Notes under the pieces: model-generated | The model's input: only the letters and a program-made list of their open reading frames with translations | The model's database searches: none | What the model was told of the DNA's origin: nothing | Position numbers and translations under genes: made by a program | Part shown: positions 30,550-42,021 of the stretch, in pieces | How the letters are laid out: every line of letters begins with the position of its first letter | Numbering within the stretch: the stretch's first letter is position 1 | NCBI GenBank assembly: GCA_916048095.2 | Contig: OU696583.1 | Location: forward strand, 541,501-605,500 | Direction: 5' to 3' | Source of the DNA: Sacculina carcini | Taxonomy: Eukaryota; Arthropoda; Thecostraca; Sacculinidae | Length of the DNA stretch: 64,000 bases

Positions 30550-30712
30550 GTTTTATAAAATACATCAAAAAGACGAGCCAAGAACACAACATATTTAGTA
30601 GATATAAGTGAATATAAACATTAAGACACGCGTATATGATTTTGACACACTTTTAAGTAAATAATATATAACTAACAATCCACAATTACATGCAATAAAT
30701 ATTACCATTAAA

Positions 30713-33211
30713 TCAGAATTTGCAATTAAGTTCAATTCCTTTGCAGCCGTTCATGATGCAGCTGGAGTCATTTTCTTGAATGTATGCTGCCTCTGCATAT
30801 CTTCTAGTAGCATCGTCTAATATTCCGCTGTGTATAACTGTCCACTTTATCGATACTTCCATTTTGTTATGCTCTTCCATGAAATGCTTTATAATTGGAC
30901 CTCCCAGCTTATAGTTGGAGTGTTCCAGGATCCTTACACGTACTGGTCGCGAGGTCTCACCAATGTAGATTTTTCCACATACCGTGCACACTATCTTATA
31001 AATTACATTTTTCCTCCAACATAGTTTTCTGTCGGGACTCATGGATGTGGCACAGGTATCACATTGTGGTGCGCATCTGAAACGCTCTCTTGGTGGAGCG
31101 AAAATCCGCTTCAGCGGTCGACCCGGGTCGAACCACACCCGTATTTTCCCCTGGAGACCTGTTCTCTTGATGAGGGAATAACATTGTCGGCGACTGCTCT
31201 CACCCAGATACGGTAGTTTGATAAAATATTTGGCTTCCTTGCTTTCAGCTTGCTTGTCTACTCTGATATCTCTAATTGCCTTGTTCTTGCTCCTTTTGAT
31301 CACATAGTCGGGGTAGCCATTTTGTCTAAATCGGTTCTCAATGGTCTTAATGGAAGTCTGAAGTGTCGCCGGTGTAGTGGCTCTTCTCGAAGCCCTCACA
31401 AATTCCCCATATGCTATTGCACACTTGGCACTTTTTGGACCATTAGACATCCAAGATGTGATTGAGCCGCTGTGGTGAGGCTTCATGTATACCTCAGATA
31501 CAAATTGTTCACCGTTGTAGCTGATGTTGCAGTCCAAAAAAGCCAGTCTGCCATTCTTAGGCAGCTCAATAGTAAACTCAATAAAATTTGAGATGGAATT
31601 GGCGGTAGCTAGCAACACTGCGGTGTCAATGTCGTCATACCAAGCTACAAATATATCATCGATGTATCTCTTGTATTTGAGTGGCCGATGAAATGCCGTT
31701 TGAAATTGCTGGTCCAAATAGTCGGCGAATATGATGGCCAGTTGAGGAGCCAGTGGATTGCCCATTGATAATCCTTCGATCTGTTTATAGAGTTTAGCTC
31801 CCTGAATGACGACATCATTTGATATGGCCATATTGACCAAATAAAAAATATCCTCAACCGCCATATCATGAAACATATCGTCTTTGGACTTGTTGTTAAT
31901 TAAAAAGTCACGTAACACTTCATCTAGGCCCTTATTGTTGTCATCTGAGCAGCGTGGAATAGTGCCATATAAGTTTTTTATGTCAAGAGAGGCAAACCCC
32001 TTTACTCCGCATTGTGGTAGTGTTTTAAGCCACTGCAAAAACTCATCTGAACTTCTAAGATGTGCGGGTACATTATTGAGAAGTCCATCCAATTTCTTCG
32101 AAAGGCATTTTGCTAGTTTTGTGGCTGGCCCGTCGACTGCAGCAACTATGGGTCGCCCTTTCAGTTCTCCGACCTTGTGGTCTTTGGGTAAGGTGTAAGC
32201 CGAACTAGGCATTGGGAAGCTACATTTGAGCTTAGAGAGGCAGCTCTGAACAGTTTTGTTCTTTCTATATTTTTGTATAACGTAGTCGAGGTTTTTGTTG
32301 AATTGGGCTTGCCTGGTGGATGGAAGCACAGATTTAATTTCCTGAAAATTTCCTCCCTCGACTGTTGATTCAGTCAGCATCCTCTCATAGTGCTCAGTGC
32401 TGAGTGCCATTAGACGTCCGGTCTTGTCTGTAGGAGTGATGACGGTATTGCTTTGCATCTTAATCTCTTTGATCTTATGCAACTCATCTGGCATTTTATT
32501 CGGTAAAAGTTTATGACTGTTTTTCAAAATCTTCATCGCCCCACCAGCAAATTCCTGTATTGCTTCATTTGGGATGCCATCTTTTTCCATTTTTGCGATG
32601 CTTTTTTGAATTGTGGCTCCACACTCTTTCGTAATTCGTCGACAATCTCTCCTGCAATATTGTTGAGGCACGTATGATGGACCATTGTTTAGCAAATTTC
32701 TGTGAGGAAGACCATCGTTAGACTTGTCTACAAACATTATCCTGTCGCTTTGTTCCGTCGCATCAAAACCGCACTTTGTCACCTTCTTCTCGGCCGTCGA
32801 CAGCAAGTTATTAAACTTTTTCATTTTCTTTGTGTGCAGCTCATTACTCCATTCCACCATCCTGTTATGTTCATTTTGTTCAAGTGGAAATACTGCACAA
32901 TTAAGGCTTTGCAGGCGTTCATATTCACAATCCAGTGTGAGCTGTAGCCATTCCTTAGCTTGTTTAGCCACTAATCTTTCGGCTTTTTCCGAAGGAAGAG
33001 TATTTTGTAGAATGTTCTTAACTCTGATACCTTTGGGAATAATCTTGTTTTTTCGGCAAAGTCGCAAAAATCTGATGTTGCTTCTGACTTGTTCCAATTT
33101 TTTGGCTTGGTGAAAGTTTGTCGAAATCTTCTGCGATGTATGCATTCTTGGCTCGTTTTTGTCTGTATTTTGAGTATTTGAATCAATTTCGCATAAAGAA
33201 GTTGCACTCAC
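30713..33211 (-). CDS. Penelope-like RT/GIY-YIG endonuclease (full copy)
   Basis: 832 codons. The conserved PLE N-terminal region is followed by RT motifs KDHKVGELKGRPIVAAVDGP, SLDIKNLYGTIP, GLSMGNPLAPQLA and YIDDIFVAWY, a Cys cluster CAPQCDTC, and the GIY-YIG nuclease (VIYKIVCTVCGKIYIGETS..R..EH). By family the protein nicks DNA with GIY-YIG and primes reverse transcription at the nick. The frame opens at a GTG, with the first ATG at codon 23 (33145), so true initiation may depend on an upstream leader. No other disruption is seen. Confidence 0.92.
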   Translation of the reverse strand: MSATSLCEIDSNTQNTDKNEPRMHTSQKISTNFHQAKKLEQVRSNIRFLRLCRKNKIIPKGIRVKNILQNTLPSEKAERLVAKQAKEWLQLTLDCEYERLQSLNCAVFPLEQNEHNRMVEWSNELHTKKMKKFNNLLSTAEKKVTKCGFDATEQSDRIMFVDKSNDGLPHRNLLNNGPSYVPQQYCRRDCRRITKECGATIQKSIAKMEKDGIPNEAIQEFAGGAMKILKNSHKLLPNKMPDELHKIKEIKMQSNTVITPTDKTGRLMALSTEHYERMLTESTVEGGNFQEIKSVLPSTRQAQFNKNLDYVIQKYRKNKTVQSCLSKLKCSFPMPSSAYTLPKDHKVGELKGRPIVAAVDGPATKLAKCLSKKLDGLLNNVPAHLRSSDEFLQWLKTLPQCGVKGFASLDIKNLYGTIPRCSDDNNKGLDEVLRDFLINNKSKDDMFHDMAVEDIFYLVNMAISNDVVIQGAKLYKQIEGLSMGNPLAPQLAIIFADYLDQQFQTAFHRPLKYKRYIDDIFVAWYDDIDTAVLLATANSISNFIEFTIELPKNGRLAFLDCNISYNGEQFVSEVYMKPHHSGSITSWMSNGPKSAKCAIAYGEFVRASRRATTPATLQTSIKTIENRFRQNGYPDYVIKRSKNKAIRDIRVDKQAESKEAKYFIKLPYLGESSRRQCYSLIKRTGLQGKIRVWFDPGRPLKRIFAPPRERFRCAPQCDTCATSMSPDRKLCWRKNVIYKIVCTVCGKIYIGETSRPVRVRILEHSNYKLGGPIIKHFMEEHNKMEVSIKWTVIHSGILDDATRRYAEAAYIQENDSSCIMNGCKGIELNCKF

Positions 33212-33273
33212 GCACCCGGTTATGTTATATGATGAAAAAAGTATACTTCATCGGGCACAATTATTTATGTATT

Positions 33274-33312
33274 AGTACGACGTTTCGCCTCAACAAGGCT
33301 TTATCAAGTACT
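33274..33312 (-). ncRNA. Hammerhead-ribozyme-like motif (copy 2)
   Basis: Identical to the motif at 30511-30549, in the repeat joining the truncated tandem copy to the full copy. Confidence 0.65.
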
Positions 33313-33475
33313 GTTTTATAAAATACATCAAAAAGACGAGCCAAGAACACAACATATTTAGTAGATATAAGTGAATATAAACATTAAGACACGCGTATAT
33401 GATTTTGACACACTTTTAAGTAAATAATATATAACTAACAATCCACAATTACATGCAATAAATATTACCATTAAA

Positions 33476-34733
33476 TCAGAATTTGCAATTAAGTTCAATT
33501 CCTTTGCAGCCGTTCATGATGCAGCTGGAGTCATTTTCTTGAATGTATGCTGCCTCTGCATATCTTCTAGTAGCATCGTCTAATATTCCGCTGTGTATAA
33601 CTGTCCACTTTATCGATACTTCCATTTTGTTATGCTCTTCCATGAAATGCTTTATAATTGGACCTCCCAGCTTATAGTTGGAGTGTTCCAGGATCCTTAC
33701 ACGTACTGGTCGCGAGGTCTCACCAATGTAGATTTTTCCACATACCGTGCACACTATCTTATAAATTACATTTTTCCTCCAACATAGTTTTCTGTCGGGA
33801 CTCATGGATGTGGCACAGGTATCACATTGTGGTGCGCATCTGAAACGCTCTCTTGGTGGAGCGAAAATCCGCTTCAGCGGTCGACCCGGGTCGAACCACA
33901 CCCGTATTTTCCCCTGGAGACCTGTTCTCTTGATGAGGGAATAACATTGTCGGCGACTGCTCTCACCCAGATACGGTAGTTTGATAAAATATTTGGCTTC
34001 CTTGCTTTCAGCTTGCTTGTCTACTCTGATATCTCTAATTGCCTTGTTCTTGCTCCTTTTGATCACATAGTCGGGGTAGCCATTTTGTCTAAATCGGTTC
34101 TCAATGGTCTTAATGGAAGTCTGAAGTGTCGCCGGTGTAGTGGCTCTTCTCGAAGCCCTCACAAATTCCCCATATGCTATTGCACACTTGGCACTTTTTG
34201 GACCATTAGACATCCAAGATGTGATTGAGCCGCTGTGGTGAGGCTTCATGTATACCTCAGATACAAATTGTTCACCGTTGTAGCTGATGTTGCAGTCCAA
34301 AAAAGCCAGTCTGCCATTCTTAGGCAGCTCAATAGTAAACTCAATAAAATTTGAGATGGAATTGGCGGTAGCTAGCAACACTGCGGTGTCAATGTCGTCA
34401 TACCAAGCTACAAATATATCATCGATGTATCTCTTGTATTTGAGTGGCCGATGAAATGCCGTTTGAAATTGCTGGTCCAAATAGTCGGCGAATATGATGG
34501 CCAGTTGAGGAGCCAGTGGATTGCCCATTGATAATCCTTCGATCTGTTTATAGAGTTTAGCTCCCTGAATGACGACATCATTTGATATGGCCATATTGAC
34601 CAAATAAAAAATATCCTCAACCGCCATATCATGAAACATATCGTCTTTGGACTTGTTGTTAATTAAAAAGTCACGTAACACATCATCTAGGCCCTTATTG
34701 TTGTCATCTGAGCAGCGTGGAATAGTGCCATAT
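33476..34733 (-). pseudogene. 5'-truncated Penelope-like copy (tandem)
   Basis: Carries the RT palm (YIDDIFVAWY) through GIY-YIG, identical or nearly so to the full copy, but lacks the N-terminal half. Ends in the AT-rich centre of the inverted repeat. Its 3' terminal repeat abuts the 5' end of the full copy. Confidence 0.9.
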
Positions 34734-34769
34734 ATATTAAAATATATATTTTATTATATATATATTTTA

Positions 34770-36085
34770 TTAAAACACTACCACAATGCGGAGTAAAGGG
34801 GTTTGCCTCTCTTGACATAAAAAACTTATATGGCACTATTCCACGCTGCTCAGATGACAACAATAAGGGCCTAGATGAAGTGTTACGTGACTTTTTAATT
34901 AACAACAAGTCCAAAGACGATATGTTTCATGATATGGCGGTTGAGGATATTTTTTATTTGGTCAATATGGCCATATCAAATGATGTCGTCATTCAGGGAG
35001 CTAAACTCTATAAACAGATCGAAGGATTATCAATGGGCAATCCACTGGCTCCTCAACTGGCCATCATATTCGCCGACTATTTGGACCAGCAATTTCAAAC
35101 GGCATTTCATCGGCCACTCAAATACAAGAGATACATCGATGATATATTTGTAGCTTGGTATGACGACATTGACACCGCAGTGTTGCTAGCTACCGCCAAT
35201 TCCATCTCAAATTTTATTGAGTTTACTATTGAGCTGCCTAAGAATGGCAGACTGGCTTTTTTGGACTGCAACATCAGCTACAACGGTGAACAATTTGTAT
35301 CTGAGGTATACATGAAGCCTCACCACAGCGGCTCAATCACATCTTGGATGTCTAATGGTCCAAAAAGTGCCAAGTGTGCAATAGCATATGGGGAATTTGT
35401 GAGGGCTTCGAGAAGAGCCACTACACCGGCGACACTTCAGACTTCCATTAAGACCATTGAGAACCGATTTAGACAAAATGGCTACCCCGACTATGTGATC
35501 AAAAGGAGCAAGAACAAGGCAATTAGAGATATCAGAGTAGACAAGCAAGCTGAAAGCAAGGAAGCCAAATATTTTATCAAACTACCGTATCTGGGTGAGA
35601 GCAGTCGCCGACAATGTTATTCCCTCATCAAGAGAACAGGTCTCCAGGGGAAAATACGGGTGTGGTTCGACCCGGGTCGACCGCTGAAGCGGATTTTCGC
35701 TCCACCAAGAGAGCGTTTCAGATGCGCACCACAATGTGATACCTGTGCCACATCCATGAGTCCCGACAGAAAACTATGTTGGAGGAAAAATGTAATTTAT
35801 AAGATAGTGTGCACGGTATGTGGAAAAATCTACATTGGTGAGACCTCGCGACCAGTACGTGTAAGGATCCTGGAACACTCCAACTATAAGCTGGGAGGTC
35901 CAATTATAAAGCATTTCATGGAAGAGCATAACAAAATGGAAGTATCGATAAAGTGGACAGTTATACACAGCGTAATATTAGACGATGCTACTAGAAGATA
36001 TGCAGAGGCAGCATACATTCAAGAAAATGACTCCAGCTGCATCATGAACGGCTGCAAAGGAATTGAACTTAATTGCAAATTCTGA
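34770..36085 (+). pseudogene. 5'-truncated Penelope-like copy (inverted)
   Basis: Same RT palm to GIY-YIG part on the opposite strand, with one residue difference noted (HSVILDD against HSGILDD). It begins about 60 bp further 5' in the element than the tandem copy, so the two truncations are independent. The 3' repeat continues into the element's 5' leader before meeting (AT)n. Confidence 0.9.
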
Positions 36086-36248
36086 TTTAATGGTAATATT
36101 TATTGCATGTAATTGTGGATTGTTAGTTATATATTATTTACTTAAAAGTGTGTCAAAATCATATACGCGTGTCTTAATGTTTATATTCACTTATATCTAC
36201 TAAATATGTTGTGTTCTTGGCTCGTCTTTTTGATGTATTTTATAAAAC

Positions 36249-36287
36249 AGTACTTGATAAAGCCTTGTTGAGGCGAAACGTCGTACT
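36249..36287 (+). ncRNA. Hammerhead-ribozyme-like motif (copy 3, inverted)
   Basis: Same motif on the plus strand in the inverted copy: AGTAC, TTGATAA, AGCC..GGC, GAAAC, GTC, GTACT. Confidence 0.65.
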
Positions 36288-36371
36288 AATACATAAATAA
36301 TTGTGCCCGATGAAGTATACTTTTTTCATCATATAACATAACCGGGTGCGTGAGTGCAACTTCTTTATGCG

Positions 36372-36374
<3 letters not shown>

Positions 36375-36411
<37 letters not shown>
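36375..36411. repeat. (AT)n microsatellite at the right edge of the Penelope-like array
   Basis: About 18 AT units directly following the element's 5' leader sequence. Confidence 0.9.
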
Positions 36412-36414
<3 letters not shown>

Positions 36415-39400
36415 ACCTATAAACCACATAACACGTTACATAGCATAGCATAGTTTTTTTTTGTTTTTTTTGTACGTATCAACATCCACACCCACCTAGA
36501 CATATGTCCAGATTTACTCGAACAATTTACAATACACACTCACATGACACATGTATACAAATCACTAGTTAACGCATACATATAACACAAAATACTACAC
36601 ATAATTTTTTTTTTTCATAACATGCATCGCTAATATTATGTACAAATATGAGTTATGCATAAAAATTAACACTACATGAATACACGTAACCTACGAACCG
36701 TTTACTTTCGGATATTATTGTATTTACATCCATACATTAATATAGTAACTAAAAATGCAACACTTCTATAGAAGTTAAAAATGTACCAGCTCAGAATAAT
36801 AGCTGGAACGGTTTCAACCATATTGCTATATTCCTACCCCTACTGCATCGGTCCACTCATCTCATCCTTTTCCTTATCGACCAGAATCTCGCTAGTGTTT
36901 CCTTCGTGTCCTGGATGTAGTCCTTGCAGAATAATACTTCTCCGATTACTTCGTGGTCTTCTCCTTTGTATGGTTGTACTAGTATTGGGTGTTTTACTCG
37001 CTCTTCCTGATATGCTGGGCACCATAGTATGAAATGCTCGAGGTTTTCCACTTCGTATCCGCAACATTCACATTCCATGCTCTCTCCTTTGAATCTCTTT
37101 CTGTCGTTCAGATTCAAGTTATTTGTGCGGCACTTCAGTAGCAGAATAGATTCTGGTCTATTGTCATACACCTTTTCTTGTCCTCCGAGTTCCTCTCTCC
37201 AATCGCTATATATTCTCAAGCTGGATCTTTCCTTGACTTCTTCCTTCCACATTTGTGTGTCCCACTTTCTTATCGTTTCTCGAATACTCTTTTTATCTGC
37301 GTTTTCCGTATTTTTTGCATTCACTCCGATTGACTTAAGCTCGTCTCTAATTCCATTCAGTATTCCTTTCTCTCGATTTTCCTTTTGTACTTCTGAAATT
37401 CTTTTGAGGATTTCGTTGTTTTCCTTGTTGCAATACGTCAAAAACTTCCATTTTCCTTCCAATATTCTGGCCCTCATCGACGATGCTCCAATTTCGCCTC
37501 TCAATGCACTCACCTGTGTGTAACTCGGCGCTCCTAGAATGCTCCTGTATACTCCGTTTTCAATTCTCTGTAGTTTCTCAATCTCTTGTTTCCTGATATC
37601 CACGACGTTGATTCCATAGAGTATTGCCGGAAGAGCGATTGACTTCCAGAAGGTTTTTCCTATCAATATTTTTGAACAGCTCTTCCTGATCACAGGGTAA
37701 GTCAGATACGCCAGTTTTCTCGCCTTTTCTATCATGGCCTTTCTTTGTTCCCGGAAACAGTTTCTGCCCTCGTTTATGATTAATCCCAAGTATTTCATTG
37801 ACTCTGCCACCTCTATATTTCTAATCTGTTCCGGCTTTTCTCTTGCATTGAATGCCAGGATTTTGCATTTGTTCTTGTTTGTTTCCAGGCCGTATCTACC
37901 GCTGATTTCTTCTACTTTGGTGATCATTTCTATCGCTTCTTCTTCGGTTGTAGTTAGCAGCAATGCATCATCGGCAAAAAACAGGCATGGTATTTTCAGC
38001 TCTTCATCTCTGAATCCTTTCCCCAATTTTTCTATTTCTTCAATGATCTCGAGCGTGACCAATTTGAACAACGAGGTGGACGCTGTGCAGCCTTGTCTTA
38101 CTCCGCTTGTGATCTTCATGGTGTTCTTCCTTTTCCCAATTTCAATTTGTGTCGAGTCTTCTTGGTACACTTCTGCAATAATATTGATCACGTCCGGGTG
38201 CAGCTTGAATCTCTTGCATGTTTCAATAATCTCTTCTCTTTTCAGACTGTCATATGCCTTGCAGTAGTCGATCGATATGAGGAATAGCTGTTTCTTTTGT
38301 TTGTATGTCCGGTCGATGCAGTATTTCATTATCACGAAGTTGTTTTCAATCCTTGCCTTCTCTGTAAATCCTCCTTGAAGATCGTTCCCCATATTGTTGT
38401 TCCTGATGTGGTTCTCTATGTAGTCTCTCACTACACTCATCATCAATTTGTAACACTGGTTCGCAACAGTGATGGGTCTCAATTCATGTGGCTGAGGTTT
38501 CTTTGTCTTCGGCAGCATTATGGTTTTCGTTTTTCTCCAATCTTCTGGAATTTGCCTGGAGGTCATTGTTTCTTGTAAGCACTGCACTATCTCGTCCACT
38601 AATAATTTACTCTTCGATATACATTTCACTATTTCCGGTTTTATTCCGTCATTTCCAGCCGACTTTCTGTTCTTGATTTTCCTCAAACATCTTTCCACTG
38701 CGTTTCTTGTGACGACATCGGTTTCCAATTTGATAAGTGGCTGTCTAACTGTAATCGCCATATCCATGTGCTCCCTCAGTATGTTTGTTCCATCTAAATT
38801 TCTTTTCAAGTCCTCGTATTCCCGTTTGTATTCTTCCATGACATGGTTGGTCCATACTTCTCCAATTTTGTTGTCATGTTTGCTGTAAATTGTGCTCCAA
38901 AAACTTTCCAGTTCTTCCGCTATATCCTCTTGATGCATCTGCTTTCCGCTCTTCTCGTATACTTTCAATTCTCCTGAATCTTCTTTCTTGTTTCTCAGTA
39001 TGTTTATGTATTTCCACATCTTTCTACTATTGTCTTTTGCATATTTTATTTCTTTTGTCAATGCTTCTTCATGCTTGTACAATTCCTCCTTGATGAGTTT
39101 TTGCGTCTTCACCTTTTGGTCTATATACTTTTGTTGCCATAGGGTCTTTTCCTCGTTTGTTTTCGCATTTCTTCTTTTCCTGTTTAGACATTTTCTTTCT
39201 TTGATAGCATTTTTTATTTCGGTCGTAATCCATTTTGGCTCCACTTTTCTTATTTTCCGTACCACGTATGTTCCTCTGAGTACGTCTTCCGCTGTTTGTT
39301 TCATTTTTTGTTGTAGTTCTTCCATATTCCTGTTCTTCTCCTCCGACACCTTATTCTCCATTTTTTCGATGAATTTGCACAGAGATTCCTGGTCCGTTTT

Positions 39401-40177
39401 GTAGTACTGCTTGGCCGTATTCTTATTTGTATCCTTGAAACCCTCATCTCTATTTAGGATCGTGACATTTACCATATTGTGGTCCGATATGTCCAATTCT
39501 TCTTTTTCCTCGTCAATAAACATGCTGTCGAAGTGCTGATACATCGCTTGGTTCACTAGGGCAAAATCTATTACACTTTTCTGATCACCTCGTGTCCATG
39601 TATACAAGCCACTGCATTTCATATCATTGTTCAACATTATCAAGTTGAACTTTTCTATATATTCTAAGATCATTTCTTCATTTGTATCAACCTTTTGCTC
39701 TCCTAGGAATCCCACATGTCCATTGAAATCACCTATTATTAGGAGCGGCTCCTCATGCTCTTCAATAATGGTTTGAATTTCTTTCTTCATGCAGTCGTTT
39801 CTATTTTTCTCGCTCGTACTGAAATACACCACTACTAATCTCATCTTAAGTCCACATATTGTTCCAAACACATGCAGTATATCTCTATTCTCCGTTTCGA
39901 TCTTCTCAAGGTTTACCTCTTCTGTTTTTTCGTGGATCACCATAACGCCTCCACCTTTTTTCTCCTGAATTCTCCTCATTCCGTCTAAAATCATAACATC
40001 GTCTCCGAACGTGATGTCTCTCATTTTCTTCTGTGTCTCTGTTAGACAAACAATTCTATTTCCAGCCAACAATTCTCTCACTTCTACACACTTCGCTTTG
40101 GTGAGTCCTTGTATGTTGATGCATTTTATTTCAATTTCCTTTCGCTTTCTTGATTTGTTACCTTGCTTTCCAGTTAG
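36412..40177 (-). mobile_element. Non-LTR retrotransposon (LINE), ORF2-type
   Basis: One long minus-strand frame open from 40177 to 36857. N-terminal AP-type endonuclease (INIQGLTKAK, IVCLTETQ, IIGDFNGHVGF, ISDHNMV); reverse transcriptase with RPITVANQCYKLM, SIDYCKAYDSLK, GVRQGCTASTSLFKL, FADDALLL and KYLGLII; C-terminal CCHC-type zinc motif CECCGYEVENLEHFILWC. The 3' untranslated part (36412-36856) holds T-runs on the plus strand that may mark an A-rich tail. No ATG lies in the open part upstream of the endonuclease start, so the 5' end is probably truncated or ORF2 starts unconventionally. Clade not assigned. Confidence 0.88.
36857..40081 (-). CDS. LINE endonuclease/reverse transcriptase ORF
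   Basis: About 1074 codons, continuing upstream to 40177 without an ATG. Endonuclease about residues 1-200, RT about 480-760 (FADDALLL), thumb with VYRSILGAPSY and ALRGEIGASSM, CCHC motif near residue 1020. Length and domains fit a complete ORF2. Confidence 0.88.
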   Translation of the reverse strand: MRELLAGNRIVCLTETQKKMRDITFGDDVMILDGMRRIQEKKGGGVMVIHEKTEEVNLEKIETENRDILHVFGTICGLKMRLVVVYFSTSEKNRNDCMKKEIQTIIEEHEEPLLIIGDFNGHVGFLGEQKVDTNEEMILEYIEKFNLIMLNNDMKCSGLYTWTRGDQKSVIDFALVNQAMYQHFDSMFIDEEKEELDISDHNMVNVTILNRDEGFKDTNKNTAKQYYKTDQESLCKFIEKMENKVSEEKNRNMEELQQKMKQTAEDVLRGTYVVRKIRKVEPKWITTEIKNAIKERKCLNRKRRNAKTNEEKTLWQQKYIDQKVKTQKLIKEELYKHEEALTKEIKYAKDNSRKMWKYINILRNKKEDSGELKVYEKSGKQMHQEDIAEELESFWSTIYSKHDNKIGEVWTNHVMEEYKREYEDLKRNLDGTNILREHMDMAITVRQPLIKLETDVVTRNAVERCLRKIKNRKSAGNDGIKPEIVKCISKSKLLVDEIVQCLQETMTSRQIPEDWRKTKTIMLPKTKKPQPHELRPITVANQCYKLMMSVVRDYIENHIRNNNMGNDLQGGFTEKARIENNFVIMKYCIDRTYKQKKQLFLISIDYCKAYDSLKREEIIETCKRFKLHPDVINIIAEVYQEDSTQIEIGKRKNTMKITSGVRQGCTASTSLFKLVTLEIIEEIEKLGKGFRDEELKIPCLFFADDALLLTTTEEEAIEMITKVEEISGRYGLETNKNKCKILAFNAREKPEQIRNIEVAESMKYLGLIINEGRNCFREQRKAMIEKARKLAYLTYPVIRKSCSKILIGKTFWKSIALPAILYGINVVDIRKQEIEKLQRIENGVYRSILGAPSYTQVSALRGEIGASSMRARILEGKWKFLTYCNKENNEILKRISEVQKENREKGILNGIRDELKSIGVNAKNTENADKKSIRETIRKWDTQMWKEEVKERSSLRIYSDWREELGGQEKVYDNRPESILLLKCRTNNLNLNDRKRFKGESMECECCGYEVENLEHFILWCPAYQEERVKHPILVQPYKGEDHEVIGEVLFCKDYIQDTKETLARFWSIRKRMR

Positions 40178-42013
40178 TCAATCCCTCCTGAATTTCTGTT
40201 TCTCGACTTCGACAACTTTGTTTTTCCAACAGGACGGAACAGACCAAAAGTACCAAAAGTACACAAGACAAGCATACAACAGTGAGTATTTAACAGAAAG
40301 CATACTAACGTATTCAAACAGTGATAACAAAATATTTAACGAAATGTTCGCATACGAGACTCTGAGAATATAATCATAACGATAAACAAATCGAACAAGC
40401 ATTGACTTGTAATTGAAATCAAAAGTACCCCAGAACACGACGGATATTGGATGCCAGCAAAATTCACAGCATGATCGAACTGATATTGAATCAGCGACAA
40501 AGCTTGACAAGCCAGCAGTAGCCAAATTCCCAATGTTCATGTTACAGTTATCACAGATTAAAATGTATTGGACACCGACAAGTTCAAGATCGATATATTT
40601 ACAATAATAAGGCATTTAGCTTATCTCATTGATGCCACCTTGACCTGGCAGCTCACGTTTCTCGACGCAGACAAGACAACCGGAGCTTGGGTAAAAATTT
40701 GCTGCCAGTTCAAATGTGCTTCTTGTGTGCTGGCTGCGACATGGGGGTACGTGATGAATTTTCAATTATTTTGAATGGTTCAATTGGCTCGGATATATGA
40801 AATAACTCAAAACAATGTTTTCATCGTACCCGGGCTACTTTCGGAGATGATAAAGTTTTTTCGACATTTAAATTTAAATTTATTCCTTCCCTGTGGGATA
40901 TTTGGACAGGTTATTTGAATTTATGTTGTTCGAAATAAGAAAATTACGTTACAAATTTAGTTCTTGCAAAAGTCTATTTTCCATTTAACTAAGCTGAGCA
41001 GGATTGAGGTGAAATTTGAGCGATGCGGCTCGAATATAACACTTATTGCGCGGTAATAACTCCGGAAATACTGTGCCAATTGATATTGAAATTTCTTAAT
41101 TTTATAGTTTGGTTCAATTTATGATGTACACAACTCATTGGGTAAAATGTATTGGGTGTAGTAGAAAAAACTAATATTAAAATATGTCTTCCGTATACTT
41201 TACTTTTTTCAATGGTGTATATTCTTTTATAGCTCCATAAACAGCGTGGCGACTCGATAGGCGAAGCTCTGGGCAAAACGTTCTCTGAAAAATTAAGAAA
41301 AAGTGGTTGACATACTTTGCCATTTTTTCTATTCACTTCAGAAACTATGTGCGATGTGTAATCGCACATCAAGTCAATCTGCCATAAATTTTCTATACAA
41401 TGGTGGAACTTGTACAAAACGGAAATTGGCTGGTTTTCGCGGGGTGCCAAATAAGTGGTGAATTTAGGGCACATATGGCACCGTATGGGGTGCAGGGTGA
41501 CCCATAGGGGGCGGCATTTTCGTGTTCAGAGGCGCCACAAAGGACTGTTGAAGACCGGATGAACTGATGGGCTCACAGAAGACTAACTAGGAGTTGTAGT
41601 AGTGCATGTGTCACTAATATGACTTCTTGCTTTATTTTTAGCATTTGTTTTTTCTGAAACATCTAACTAGGCTCACGTAAAAATGCATATCTAATTGTAT
41701 GCAATTTAATGTTGTTCGAAATGATGAAAATATGTTCAAAATGGACTGAATAGTTATATACCTATGAAGATAAAATACCATAGAAAATAATTATATTCAA
41801 CGATTTGTTGTACTATTCCTGATAAATTTTACTCAGTGGGCTTGTATGACATAAAATTGCATTTAGTGTGGATATATACTGGAAGACGTGTGCGTGTTGT
41901 GTTTTATTGTGTTGGCGCCCAGATGTCATACACATGTGTGTGTGTGTGTGTGCGTGTGTGTGCGTGTGTGTTGTAGTTAGTGAGTGTCGTTGGTCGCTTG
42001 CGTATGACAACCA
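40178..42013. other. Intergenic/intronic sequence without recognisable feature
   Basis: AT-rich. Short frames only, no family motif recognised; a (TG)n stretch at 41937-41970. Confidence 0.6.
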
Positions 42014-42021
42014 GTGATTAC

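Larger units (their letters stand above)
30467..36374. mobile_element. Penelope-like element array: full copy, truncated tandem copy, truncated inverted copy
   Basis: Three copies: 30467-33232 (minus, full ORF), 33233-34733 (minus, 5'-truncated, head-to-tail behind the first), and about 34770-36374 (plus, 5'-truncated, inverted). The copies are almost identical. The two truncated copies meet across a short AT-rich centre (about 34734-34770), so 33.2-36.4 kb is a large inverted repeat. Partial tandem plus inverted copies are the classic Penelope integration form. The coding part has the Penelope reverse transcriptase and a C-terminal GIY-YIG endonuclease. Each copy's 3' terminal repeat carries a hammerhead-like motif. 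Confidence 0.93.

Noticed and set aside
40178-40774. Small frames beside the LINE as host exons or a LINE ORF1
   Set aside because: No motif (no RRM, zinc knuckle or coiled coil) and no splice support.
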